From: CANHEE01 sp049316985
GTDB taxonomy: Bacteria > Bacteroidota > Bacteroidia > Chitinophagales > Saprospiraceae
Length of the DNA: 28,126 nucleotides
Reading direction: 5' to 3'
NCBI GenBank assembly: GCA_049316985.1
Contig: JBMOJB010000028.1
Coordinates: 1-28,126, forward strand
The notes under the pieces: model-generated
What the model saw: only the letters and a program-made list of their open reading frames with translations
Databases searched by the model: none
Told to the model about the DNA's origin: nothing
Shown here: piece after piece, positions 1 through 7,136 of the stretch
How positions within the stretch are numbered: the stretch's first letter is position 1
How the letters are laid out: each line of letters opens with the position of its first letter
Made by a program: the position numbers and the translations under genes

Positions 1-75
1 TGACGAATTCTAATCAAATTTGCTTATTTTAATAATCGAACTCAGGTTATTAGCAAAAAGGATGTCAAGTTAACT

Positions 76-1023
76 TTGCCGAAAGGCTTTCCTGATCCGA
101 CCTATAACTTTAAAAACAACAAAATCACACCTGCCGGTTTTGTTTTGGGCAGAAAATTATTTTATGATCCTATTTTATCCAAAGATAGCAGCATCAGCTG
201 CGGTAGCTGTCATCAACAATTTGCCGCCTTTTCGCATATTGATCACTCGTTAGCTCACGGCATTGGTGGACGAATAGGTAAAAGAAATATACCGCCACTT
301 CAAAATCTTATTTGGAGTACAGCATTTATGTGGGACGGAGGAATAAACCATCTTGAAATTCAGGCAATAGCGCCTATTACCAATAAAGATGAAATGGACG
401 AAAACCTCGAGCACGTAATTTCAAAACTCAACCAACGAAATGATTTTCGAAAAGCTTTTTATAAGGCTTTTAAAGATTCAACCGTTACCTCTGAAAGGAT
501 GCTGAAGAGTTTGACACAATTTATGGGTTTGATGATTTCTGCTAATTCTAAATATGATAAGTATATAGCCGGCAAAGGAAATTATTCCGAAGAAGAAATG
601 AGCGGATTAAAACTTTTCAGAAGCAAATGCGCCAATTGCCATAAAGAGCCTTTATTTACCGACAATACTTATAGAAGCAATGGATTGCCTGCAAATAAAC
701 GACTTGACGACAAAGGAAGACAGGTCATCACAGGAAATGAAAATGATATTTATAAATTCAAAGTACCAAGTTTAAGAAATGTTGAGCTTACATTTCCCTA
801 TATGCACGATGGACGTTTTAGGAATCTCAAAGAAGTTTTAAATTATTATAAAAATTCAGCCAAACATTCAAACTACGCGGGTGATCTCGTCCACAACATT
901 GGGGAGCTTTCAATAGAAGATGTAAAAGCATTGAATGCTTTTTTACTTACACTTACCGACAAAACTTTTGTTTATGACAGAAGATTCGCCAATCCGAATT
1001 ATAGTAGTCACAAAAGTAAATAG
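76..1023 (+). CDS. Di-heme cytochrome c peroxidase (MauG/MbnH-like), N-terminus unresolved
   Basis: Periplasmic di-heme c-type cytochrome of the bacterial CCP/MauG/MbnH superfamily; these reduce H2O2 or oxidise protein substrates. Seen: two heme-attachment motifs, CGSCH at residues 42-46 and CANCH at 185-189, the family block GRKLFYDP just before the first heme, and YMHDGRF at 242-248, which carries the distal-heme region. The body is full length for the family, but the start is not credible. The only start codon near the N-terminus is TTG at 76; the frame is open to a TGA at bases 1-3 and has no ATG and no signal peptide, although heme attachment needs export. Either the 5' end has been lost by frameshift or deletion, or an unusual start is used. 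In Bacteroidota such genes often sit beside MbnP-like copper proteins, but the upstream neighbour is outside the window. Family sure; start and integrity unsure. Confidence 0.85.
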   Translation: MPKGFPDPTYNFKNNKITPAGFVLGRKLFYDPILSKDSSISCGSCHQQFAAFSHIDHSLAHGIGGRIGKRNIPPLQNLIWSTAFMWDGGINHLEIQAIAPITNKDEMDENLEHVISKLNQRNDFRKAFYKAFKDSTVTSERMLKSLTQFMGLMISANSKYDKYIAGKGNYSEEEMSGLKLFRSKCANCHKEPLFTDNTYRSNGLPANKRLDDKGRQVITGNENDIYKFKVPSLRNVELTFPYMHDGRFRNLKEVLNYYKNSAKHSNYAGDLVHNIGELSIEDVKALNAFLLTLTDKTFVYDRRFANPNYSSHKSK

Positions 1024-1929
1024 CGAATACTTCTACTAATAACAACTAAGTTTTCGTCGTGTGCGCAGTACATTTGTGTGCATGAGTTAGATTCATTTGG
1101 AAGTAAAAAAAAATGGATTTTGCTGCGTGGTTAGCGTGAATATTTGAGTCTCTATTCTTTTGTCAAAATATTTTGCTGCGCCATAATCAAGGTAAAGGCC
1201 TTCCTGAAAATTCCCACATTTTAATGCGTTAACTGATTTATATCTCCTGTTACATATTGGCATTCAAGCGGTTGTTCTCCTGGTTTAAAGTGAATCAGTT
1301 TGTGAACGAATCTAGCAACAAAGACAGATTGATTAGAATATTTTTCTTTTCAATAAAGTGTGTTTTATTTTCGCAAGCCATGTTATATATAAATTTATTT
1401 TCAATTGCCTGCCGTACTGCAAAAAACACCTTTTGGCCGTCATCAAGCCATTGCTGATTAATTTTGTCAAATTATGGAATTATGTTTGTGCAAACAATCC
1501 TCTGAAATCCAAATCCACGAAAACTTAAAACAAAATTTCGTAGATAGGTTGCTTTTTCCTTGTTGGTTTACTTATTTTTCATTATTTTTATGGATACTAA
1601 ATGTCTAGTGGTCAACGGCATGAGAACCAATTTTCAGGATTAAATTTCAGGCATTAATATACTTGATTTTTTAATAATCTTTGGATATTATTTTAGGCAG
1701 GGGCAATGGTACAGGTTGGAATAGATTAATATTCAGTAGCGTTACACACCAGTTTCCACGACTAAAAGGAATACAGAAAGGTTCACGACCACCTTCATTT
1801 CGGTTTGACACGTCTTGACCAGAAAACCTAACAATAATATGCCAAAAAGTGGTGACCAGCAACCAATGATAAAAAAGGGGCGATGCCGAAAAGCCGAATG
1901 AGTAGGATAAAATTTTAAAATTTATAACA
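1024..1929. other. 906-bp gap with no confident gene
   Basis: AT-rich stretch between the peroxidase and the OmpA-like gene. No credible full-length gene is present on either strand. The minus strand between about 1480 and 1093 reads as protein-like segments in changing frames, annotated separately as a possible gene remnant. From 1480 to 1929 I see nothing recognisable: no tRNA, no strong hairpin and no good TAnnTTTG promoter. The open frames here begin at TTG codons or run antisense into the next gene. Confidence 0.6.
1093..1480 (-). pseudogene. Possible decayed gene, several frames
   Basis: On the minus strand three overlapping open segments look like protein rather than random sequence. 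The first lies at about 1475-1310 and includes QQWLDDGQKVFFAVRQAIEN. The second lies at about 1335-1215 and includes VHKLIHFKPGEQPLECQYV. The third runs from an ATG at 1261-1263 to a stop at 1093-1095 (56 codons) and includes GNFQEGLYLDYGAAKYFDKR. Taken in order they could be one gene broken by at least two frameshifts, or the last could be a small gene of its own. I recognise no family. All of this rests on amino-acid composition, so confidence is low. Confidence 0.25.
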
Positions 1930-2739
1930 TTGAAAAAAATAACTTTTTCTCTAATAATTTCGCTGTTAAGCATTATTTCTGTGTCTGCGCAAGATGTTGA
2001 CGGATGTAAAGACCATCCTTTATTAAGTCGAATGAAAGGTTTTTCAATTACTGAATGCACCACAAATTTTAATAAATTAGAAACTTACAATGCTGCAGGT
2101 GAAGAACTTCAGTTTGAAGGGTATTTGACTTATATTGATTATATATTCAATACTGAAAGCGGCGAAATGCCCAGTAATTTTCAAATCATCAAAAATTACC
2201 AAGATGCAATTCTTGCAAAAGGGGGTAAAAAGGTATACACAGATGGAAATTATGGTTGTTTTGAATTGAAATCTAACGGAAAGGAATACAAAATTATGAT
2301 TCGCGATTTCTATAATGGAACAAACTTTAGATTATATGTGCTGGAGATGGAAGCTATGGTTCAAGAAGTAACGGCAAATGCAATGTTGAATGCGCTTAAT
2401 ACGGAAGGTTTTATTGCGTTGAGTATACTTTTTGAAACTGCAAAATTCGAAATTAGGAAAGAATCACTTCCAATCGTTGACCAAATTTTTGAATTAATGA
2501 AAAATAACGAAACACTTAAAATTAGTATCGAAGGACATACTGATAATGTTGGCGATGCAGCAAACAATAAAAAACTTTCGAATAGCAGAGCAAAAGCAAT
2601 TTTTGATGCGTTGGTTGCAAAGGGAATTGATAAGACCAGAATGTCCTACAAGGGTTGGGGGCAAGAAAAACCAGTTGCGGATAATAGAACCGATGATGGC
2701 AGGTCAAAAAATAGAAGAGTTGAAATTGTAAAAAAGTAA
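1930..2739 (+). CDS. OmpA-family outer-membrane lipid/peptidoglycan-linking protein with DUF4892-like N-terminal domain
   Basis: Predicted envelope protein of 269 aa that anchors the outer membrane to peptidoglycan. Seen: a signal peptide at residues 1-21 ending VSAQ; an N-terminal domain of about 130 residues beginning DVDGCKDHPLLSRMKGF, which matches the DUF4892 type often fused to OmpA domains; and a C-terminal OmpA-like domain at about 160-269 with EGHTDNVG, LSNSRAKA and the closing GRSKNRRVE. The Asp of the GHTD motif and the Arg of NRR are the residues that bind meso-diaminopimelate in the family. The start is TTG at 1930, chosen because it begins the signal peptide directly; no in-frame ATG gives one. 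It stands alone with long gaps on both sides. Product class certain, cellular role inferred. Confidence 0.9.
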   Translation: MKKITFSLIISLLSIISVSAQDVDGCKDHPLLSRMKGFSITECTTNFNKLETYNAAGEELQFEGYLTYIDYIFNTESGEMPSNFQIIKNYQDAILAKGGKKVYTDGNYGCFELKSNGKEYKIMIRDFYNGTNFRLYVLEMEAMVQEVTANAMLNALNTEGFIALSILFETAKFEIRKESLPIVDQIFELMKNNETLKISIEGHTDNVGDAANNKKLSNSRAKAIFDALVAKGIDKTRMSYKGWGQEKPVADNRTDDGRSKNRRVEIVKK

Positions 2740-2801
2740 TTATTCAGCGTATACACAATCAGCAGATACTTTGCGCGGTACAATGCATAACCCATATATA
2801 T

Positions 2802-3509
2802 ATGATTTCAGATAAAAATTTAGCCCGAATTGCAGGGTTTTGCTACTTAATAGTGATTGTGACAGGTTTGTTTTCGGAAGTTTTTGTAAGGCAAGCATTA
2901 AGAGTATCTAACGATGCGTTGCAAACCGCCCACAATATTCAAACTAATGAAATGCTTTTTCGTTGGGGTTTTGTGGCTGACCTTATCAATTTTGTAGTTG
3001 GCATACCGACTATTTTGATAATTTATCACTTTTTCAAAAAGTCAAATAAGATTATATTGCAAATTGCTGTAGCATTGGTTATTATTCAAACGGCCATTAT
3101 TGCAGTCAATCTATTACATCAAATTACACCATTGTTACTCTTAAGTAGTGATACCTACTTAAATACATTTCAACCAAACCAACTAGCAACGCTTTCTCTT
3201 TTGTCTTTAAATATTCAAGCACAAGGCTATGGAATTGGTTTAGTTTTCTTTGGATTTTATTGCATTTTAATTGGATATGTAATTTTCAAAACTAATGCAA
3301 TACCTAAAATTATTGGAGTGGCTTATGCAATAGCAGGATTAAGCTACTTGATTAATAGTTTTACAATGTTTCTCTCAAAAGGATTTGCGAATCCTTTGTT
3401 TATTTACCTTGCAATTCCAATTTTAATAGGCGAATTAGGTCTCTGTTTGTGGTTACTCATAAAAGGTATTGACACGACAAAATTAGAAAACCATGCTAAA
3501 AATCAATAA
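2802..3509 (+). CDS. DUF4386 family integral membrane protein
   Basis: Polytopic membrane protein of 235 aa, normal length for DUF4386. Seen: about six hydrophobic helices, at roughly residues 9-28, 54-75, 85-107, 142-162, 167-190 and 197-220, with the first following the typical opening NLARIAGFCYLIVIVTG. The function of DUF4386 proteins is unknown; no catalytic motif is visible. The ATG at 2802 follows an AT-rich leader. The upstream spacer from the OmpA-like gene is only 62 bp and contains TACTTTGC at about 2766, an imperfect -7 element, so the gene may have its own promoter. It belongs to the row of isolated forward genes between the peroxidase and rpoN. Confidence 0.85.
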   Translation: MISDKNLARIAGFCYLIVIVTGLFSEVFVRQALRVSNDALQTAHNIQTNEMLFRWGFVADLINFVVGIPTILIIYHFFKKSNKIILQIAVALVIIQTAIIAVNLLHQITPLLLLSSDTYLNTFQPNQLATLSLLSLNIQAQGYGIGLVFFGFYCILIGYVIFKTNAIPKIIGVAYAIAGLSYLINSFTMFLSKGFANPLFIYLAIPILIGELGLCLWLLIKGIDTTKLENHAKNQ

Positions 3510-3526
3510 ACTTAAAAATGCCCGAA

Positions 3527-3678
3527 CCGCTAACAAAGGTTAGGCAAAAGTGGCGGTTCTGTGCTCCGCAAACACATTTGTGGTTAATCAAACATTTGTT
3601 TTCCGCATCAGCATTAATTGTGAAAATCGCCACCTTCGCCAGGCCCGGAAACGGTACAAGTGGGCTGAATCCGTTGAC
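3527..3678. repeat. Imperfect inverted-repeat element, attC-like
   Basis: Spacer between two genes that can fold into a long cruciform. The left arm GGCAAAAGTGGCGGTT (3543-3558) and right arm AATCGCCACCTTCGCC (3625-3640) pair at 13 of 16 positions around a 66-nt central region. The outer ends are CCGCTAAC (3527-3534) and CCGTTGAC (3671-3678), which carry the AAC and GTT that bound integron attC sites. GTTAGGC at 3539-3545 fits the GTTRRRY core, but it lies in the left arm, not at the outer right end. It is therefore similar to attC without meeting the full consensus. It could also be a dispersed Bacteroidota intergenic repeat. Confidence 0.5.
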
Positions 3679-3699
3679 AATTAAACACAACAAAAATAA

Positions 3700-4176
3700 A
3701 TGGAAAACGATAAAGAAGCAGCGAGAAAGAAATCACTGGGAGAATTAGGTGAATTGTTCGCAATTAAGGCACTTGTGGACAAGGAATTTGACAGAGTTAG
3801 AAATTTGAACGATCGACAATTAAACGAGCCGTTTGCTGACATCGAATGCGAGAAAGATGGGAAGAAGTATATAGTAAGTGTTAAGGCTCGAAATAAGTTT
3901 CAAATAGACGGTAAACTAAACTCAAGATATAATCTTGGGACAAACGCTTACGACAAAGCTTCGGCTTCGGAGAGGAAGCATAATGCCAAAGCCCATTGGA
4001 TGGCAATTCAGTTTGACAAGAAAAACTACTCTATTTATTTTGGGACCTTGGACGAACTTAATGGATCAAAGGCAATACCAGTTGACAAATGTGAAAAAGG
4101 AGAAATCGGAGAGGTCTGGGTAAATAACAAGAGACACTATTTTGACTTTGACTTTTTTACTAACGTTATAAAGTAA
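3700..4176 (+). CDS. Small PD-(D/E)xK-like nuclease-fold protein, function unknown
   Basis: Soluble, charged protein of 158 aa without signal peptide or membrane segment. Seen: an N-terminal helix with LGELGELFA (Glu15 and Glu18), then a strand with Asp47 in PFADIE, a turn of about ten residues, and a strand YIVSVKAR with Ser60-Val61-Lys62. This order (Glu helix, Asp, x-x-Lys) is the arrangement of restriction-endonuclease-like PD-(D/E)xK folds, but the acidic residue before Lys is replaced by Ser, so a canonical metal site is incomplete. The rest alternates strand-like and polar segments and shows no known domain. It directly follows the attC-like element by 21 bp, as a cassette gene would. 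It could be a nuclease, a non-catalytic relative, or unrelated. The fold assignment is inference from motif spacing. Confidence 0.6.
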   Translation: MENDKEAARKKSLGELGELFAIKALVDKEFDRVRNLNDRQLNEPFADIECEKDGKKYIVSVKARNKFQIDGKLNSRYNLGTNAYDKASASERKHNAKAHWMAIQFDKKNYSIYFGTLDELNGSKAIPVDKCEKGEIGEVWVNNKRHYFDFDFFTNVIK

Positions 4177-4380
4177 CAATAACAAATCCTGAAAAGACCA
4201 ACAGCACCAAGCCTAGGATTTCTGTAGTAATTATTGGGGACTGCATTGCAAAAATTTTAGTGTCTGCGGACAACCCCTTCATTATTTACAGCGTAAATTC
4301 AGTCAACATTACTTGTAAACGCAGCATCTAAAACTGCCACAACAGAAATAAAAATTTAACAAACTTATAAATAATTAGAA

Positions 4381-4827
4381 ATGACAAACGAAATTAAAAC
4401 GAAACAATATGCGAACTGGTTGACATTCATTGGAATACTTTTGTTTTTATTTGGACTACTCGTCGCATTTTTTATTCCTTTGATGGCAAACCCAAGAATG
4501 GGGCTTTCTGCACATCTTGAAGGGACTATGAATGGGATGTTTTTGGTAATACTCGGGCTGATCTGGAACAAGATTTTGTTAACGGACAAATGGTTGACCA
4601 CTGCATTTATGTTGTCAATATATGGGGCATTTGCAAACTTTGTAGCAGTGATAATCGCGGCTTTGACAGGAGCTGGAAAAATGATGCCTATCGCTGGAGG
4701 AAAAGAAGGAGTTTTACTTGTTGAGGGAATAATTTCTTTTTTACTTATTTCTCTTGCTCTTGCAATGGTTTTAGTTTGTGGCATTGTGTTGGCAGGGCTT
4801 TATAAATACATAAAGCAGTCCTCGTGA
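4381..4827 (+). CDS. Hydroxylaminobenzene mutase-like (HabA-type) membrane protein
   Basis: Integral membrane protein of 148 aa with four predicted helices (about residues 13-34, 49-63, 72-94 and 110-142, the last possibly two). Seen: the diagnostic stretch NPRMGLSAHLEG at residues 37-48 followed by MNGMFLVILGLIW, and later ALTGAGKMMPIAGG, both shared with HabA/HabB hydroxylaminobenzene mutases and related uncharacterised proteins. HabA rearranges hydroxylaminobenzene to 2-aminophenol; whether this homologue does so is not known, and most relatives in Bacteroidota are untested. The ATG at 4381 sits after a 204-bp spacer with no strong promoter. The opposite strand is open for 139 codons here, but the sense frame has the family motifs. 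Confidence 0.75.
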   Translation: MTNEIKTKQYANWLTFIGILLFLFGLLVAFFIPLMANPRMGLSAHLEGTMNGMFLVILGLIWNKILLTDKWLTTAFMLSIYGAFANFVAVIIAALTGAGKMMPIAGGKEGVLLVEGIISFLLISLALAMVLVCGIVLAGLYKYIKQSS

Positions 4828-5061
4828 TCCAATAATTATTATACCTGTAAATGAAAAGAATGATAAACTACATCGACAAGTTCGACTAAGGATTAAAGCT
4901 GTAGAACTATACAAAGGAGAAACGGATTTGATCGCCTTAATTGACAAGAAATTGCATTGCAATTCCTTCAACCTGATTTAGAAGAAGTCGCTAGATTAAA
5001 AGCAAAAGGATTGATTGTAACTGCCAATGGGAAAAACGCAGATTTTGTTTCTCTTAAATAA
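4814..5061 (+). pseudogene. Frameshifted gene remnant, family not recognised
   Basis: Two overlapping open frames read as one broken protein. The first runs from about 4829 to 4957 (IIIPVNEKNDKLHRQ, then KAVELYKGETDLIALIDK). The second starts near 4945 in another frame and ends at TAA 5059-5061 (EIALQFLQPDLEEVARLKAK, then GLIVTANGKNADFVSLK). Joining them at the ACAAGAAA run near 4945-4950 gives a continuous 75-residue chain that would be the end of a longer protein. There is no start codon in the first frame. It looks like the 3' end of a gene whose front was lost, plus one frameshift. I cannot name the family. Confidence 0.45.
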
Positions 5062-5104
5062 ATGAGTCCGCTTTGGAAATACCGAAGCGGACTCATTTAT
5101 TTAA
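5054..5104. terminator. Bidirectional hairpin terminator
   Basis: Perfect 20-bp inverted repeat: the arm at 5054-5073 pairs fully with 5085-5104 around an 11-nt loop that can add a GG/CC pair. The GC core is GAGTCCGCTT and the outer part is A/T only, so each strand ends in a U-rich 3' arm. It lies between the remnant ending at 5061 and the end of rpoN at 5154 and would stop transcription from both sides. The stop codon of the remnant lies inside the left arm. Confidence 0.8.
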
Positions 5105-5153
5105 GAAAGAAAAAAGCTCATTTTCAACTGTCAATTTTCAATTTTCAATTGAT

Positions 5154-6707
5154 TTACAGCGCTTTTCTTAGTCTTGCAACCGGAATATTCAGTTGTTCAC
5201 GATATTTAGCTACCGTACGACGGGCAATATTGTAACCTTGCACCTGTAACATACTTTTTAATTTTTCGTCAGAGTGCGGCTTCTTTTTACTTTCTCCGAG
5301 GACAAAGTCTGACAGTATCTTTTTCACTTCTATGGTAGATACTTCTTCTCCACTATCTGTTTGCAGTGATTCTGAGAAGAAGTCCTTCAGTTTTTTTGTT
5401 CCAAATTCTGTTTGCACATATTTGCTGTTGGCCACACGGGAGACGGTTGAAATGTCGAGTCCGGTCATGTCAGCAATGTCCTTTAAGATCATTGGTTTTA
5501 GTTTTTTGGAATCACCGGTCAGGAAGTACTCATATTGGTATTGTAAGATAGCGTACATGGTACTTTCCATAGTCATTTGACGCTGCTTGATCGCGTCGAT
5601 GAACCATTTTGCAGAATCCATTTTTTGCTTGATAAAAAGGATGGCCTCTTTTTGGGGTCTGCTCACTTTGTGATTAAGTTTGCTGACTTTGTATTCTCTG
5701 ATCATATCCTTGTACTGCTCGCTTATTCTCAGATCAGGTGCATTTCTGGAGTTGAGCGTAAGATCGAGAATACCATCTCTGTTGGATATGATAAAATCCG
5801 GAACAATGTAGTTCATTGCCCTTGTATGAGAGTCAATATGGCTACTGGCCGGTTTGGGATTTAACTTTAAAATAGAGTCAATTGCTTTTTTCAATTGTTT
5901 CTCGTTAATATTTAGAAATCGCTGTAATTTAGGGTAGTGCTTTTTCGAAAATTCATCAAAGTGATTCTCGAGGATTTTTATCGCATGCAGTATAGCCACG
6001 CGGTCTGAAGGTGACAGATCTTTTTGTTCAGCTTTGAGGATTAATTGAAGCAGCAGGCATTCTCTTAGGTCACGTGCACCCACTCCGGCGGGATCAAGTC
6101 TTTGTATTTTTTTCAAAATAGCCTCAACTTCTTCTAATGAACTATAGATATTTTGAGCAAACATTAAATCATCTACTATCGCGTTGGTATCACGGCGAAG
6201 GTATCCATCGTCATCAATACTGCCAATAATTTGTTTAGCTACTGATATTTCGTGTTCGTTACTTAAGTTTAGCAGGCCCATTTGCTCCTCAAGGTATTCG
6301 TGAAAAGAGCTTTCAAGAGCGATAGGAATAGTCTTTGGTTCATCATCTACACCAAAAGAAGATTCTCCGTGGTATTTGTAAGACGCTTCATCAAAGTCCA
6401 TATAATTTTCATAGATGTCTTTGTCCATTCTTTCATAAATGTCTTCCTGGTATTCCGTAGGGTCATTCAATGTATTTTCAAATTCGGATGCCGTTACATC
6501 ATCTCTCCTTTCATTGTCTTCGGGGGTATCAAATTCATATTTGTTTTCACTATATTCATCCTCTGCCTCTTCGAGAGCCGGATTCGCTTCCAGTTCTTCT
6601 TTGATGCGCTGCTCGAGTGTAGCAGTAGGGATTTGCAGCAATTTCATCAATTGAATTTGCTGAGGAGATAACTTGGTTGTTAACTTAAGTTGTAAGGTTT
6701 GTTTCAT
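5154..6707 (-). CDS. rpoN: RNA polymerase sigma-54 factor
   Basis: Sigma-54 directs core RNA polymerase to -24/-12 promoters and needs an AAA+ activator to open them. The 517-aa product has all regions in order. Region I (about 1-50) is rich in Gln and Leu (LSPQQIQLMKLLQIP, then EELEANPALEE). An unusually long acidic region II covers about 50-150. The core-binding domain lies at about 150-310 with VGARDLRECLLLQL. A helix-turn-helix region around 395-440 includes DISTVSRVANSKYVQTEFG. The RpoN box ARRTVAKYRE is at 495-504. ATG at 6705-6707 starts region I without extension. No activator or anti-sigma partner is adjacent; the activator that serves this factor is outside the window. A near-consensus sigma-54 element lies 60-75 bp upstream of the start codon. 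The shared hairpin downstream ends the transcript. Confidence 0.97.
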   Translation of the reverse strand: MKQTLQLKLTTKLSPQQIQLMKLLQIPTATLEQRIKEELEANPALEEAEDEYSENKYEFDTPEDNERRDDVTASEFENTLNDPTEYQEDIYERMDKDIYENYMDFDEASYKYHGESSFGVDDEPKTIPIALESSFHEYLEEQMGLLNLSNEHEISVAKQIIGSIDDDGYLRRDTNAIVDDLMFAQNIYSSLEEVEAILKKIQRLDPAGVGARDLRECLLLQLILKAEQKDLSPSDRVAILHAIKILENHFDEFSKKHYPKLQRFLNINEKQLKKAIDSILKLNPKPASSHIDSHTRAMNYIVPDFIISNRDGILDLTLNSRNAPDLRISEQYKDMIREYKVSKLNHKVSRPQKEAILFIKQKMDSAKWFIDAIKQRQMTMESTMYAILQYQYEYFLTGDSKKLKPMILKDIADMTGLDISTVSRVANSKYVQTEFGTKKLKDFFSESLQTDSGEEVSTIEVKKILSDFVLGESKKKPHSDEKLKSMLQVQGYNIARRTVAKYREQLNIPVARLRKAL

Positions 6708-6767
6708 GTTGATGGAAATTAGCGTTGTTTGTTGATATTAAAATAATTAATAATATGTTAAAATTAT

Positions 6768-6783
6768 ATCAAAAACCGTGCCA
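6768..6783 (-). promoter_or_regulatory. Sigma-54-like -24/-12 promoter upstream of rpoN
   Basis: On the minus strand the sequence reads TGGCACG-GTTT-TTGAT. The -24 half TGGCACG is a perfect match to consensus, the 4-nt spacing to the -12 half is exact, and the -12 half is TTGA where TTGC is preferred. A transcript from here would start near 6757 and leave a leader of about 50 nt before the rpoN ATG. This suggests sigma-54-dependent autoregulation, but the missing C of the -12 GC weakens the call. Confidence 0.45.
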
Positions 6784-6935
6784 AAAAATAATTGTAAGTC
6801 AAAATCTTCCACATTAAACTGTCGTTATTGGTATTTAAACACCAACACAGACCCTAAAGTTTCATTCAGAACGACTAAATCGATTATAATATAGTTATTT
6901 TTTTTGATTGCATTTTAGAAAAGCTGAACGTTTGT

Positions 6936-6943
6936 TATCTTTG
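6936..6943 (+). promoter_or_regulatory. Bacteroidota -7 element TATCTTTG
   Basis: Exact match to TAnnTTTG. No clear TTTG lies at the usual distance upstream; the nearest TTG is 25 bp away. If used, it gives an approximately 185-nt leader before the DUF2147 gene, or serves the doubtful 38-codon frame at 7001. Confidence 0.4.
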
Positions 6944-7136
6944 GTTGCGCATATTTTATTTTCAGAGAATTTTTTGTATAAATATTTGAAAAACAATAAG
7001 ATGCAAAAAACTACTTTTTTTGATAAATACGTTATTTTCCATATGTTCATCTTTTTCGATGCAAGTAAAAGGCATTTCTACGTTTTAGTCAACAGAACAA
7101 TATTCATTTTTTTGTAAAACTTTAAATAAAAATCCA

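Larger units (their letters stand above)
6708..7136. other. 429-bp AT-rich divergent region between rpoN and the DUF2147 gene
   Basis: It holds the rpoN leader and sigma-54-like element on the minus strand and a TAnnTTTG element at 6936-6943 on the plus strand. It also holds a possible 38-codon frame from ATG 7001 to TAA 7117 (hydrophobic and aromatic, beginning MQKTTFFDKY) that I cannot support as a gene. The remainder is low-complexity A/T sequence. Confidence 0.5.

Noticed and set aside
1257..1457. 66-codon plus-strand frame starting at TTG
   Set aside because: No family features; opposite strand looks more protein-like; start codon and context are poor.
1611..1620. GTCAACGG, complement of the CCGTTGAC end of the attC-like element
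   Set aside because: An eight-base match without a partner arm nearby; expected by chance in 28 kb.
1671..2063. 130-codon minus-strand frame
   Set aside because: Overlaps the well-supported start of the OmpA-like gene and has no recognisable domain.
4184..4221. AAATCCT...AGGATTT inverted repeat after the nuclease-like gene as a terminator or second attC-like site
   Set aside because: Seven base pairs with a 24-nt loop and no T run; does not resemble the element at 3527-3678.
4365..4784. 139-codon minus-strand frame opposite the HabA-like gene
   Set aside because: It is the antisense image of the membrane protein; the sense frame has conserved family motifs.
6282..6671. 129-codon plus-strand frame inside rpoN
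   Set aside because: Antisense of the region II and region I coding sequence; hydrophobic only because the sense strand is acidic.
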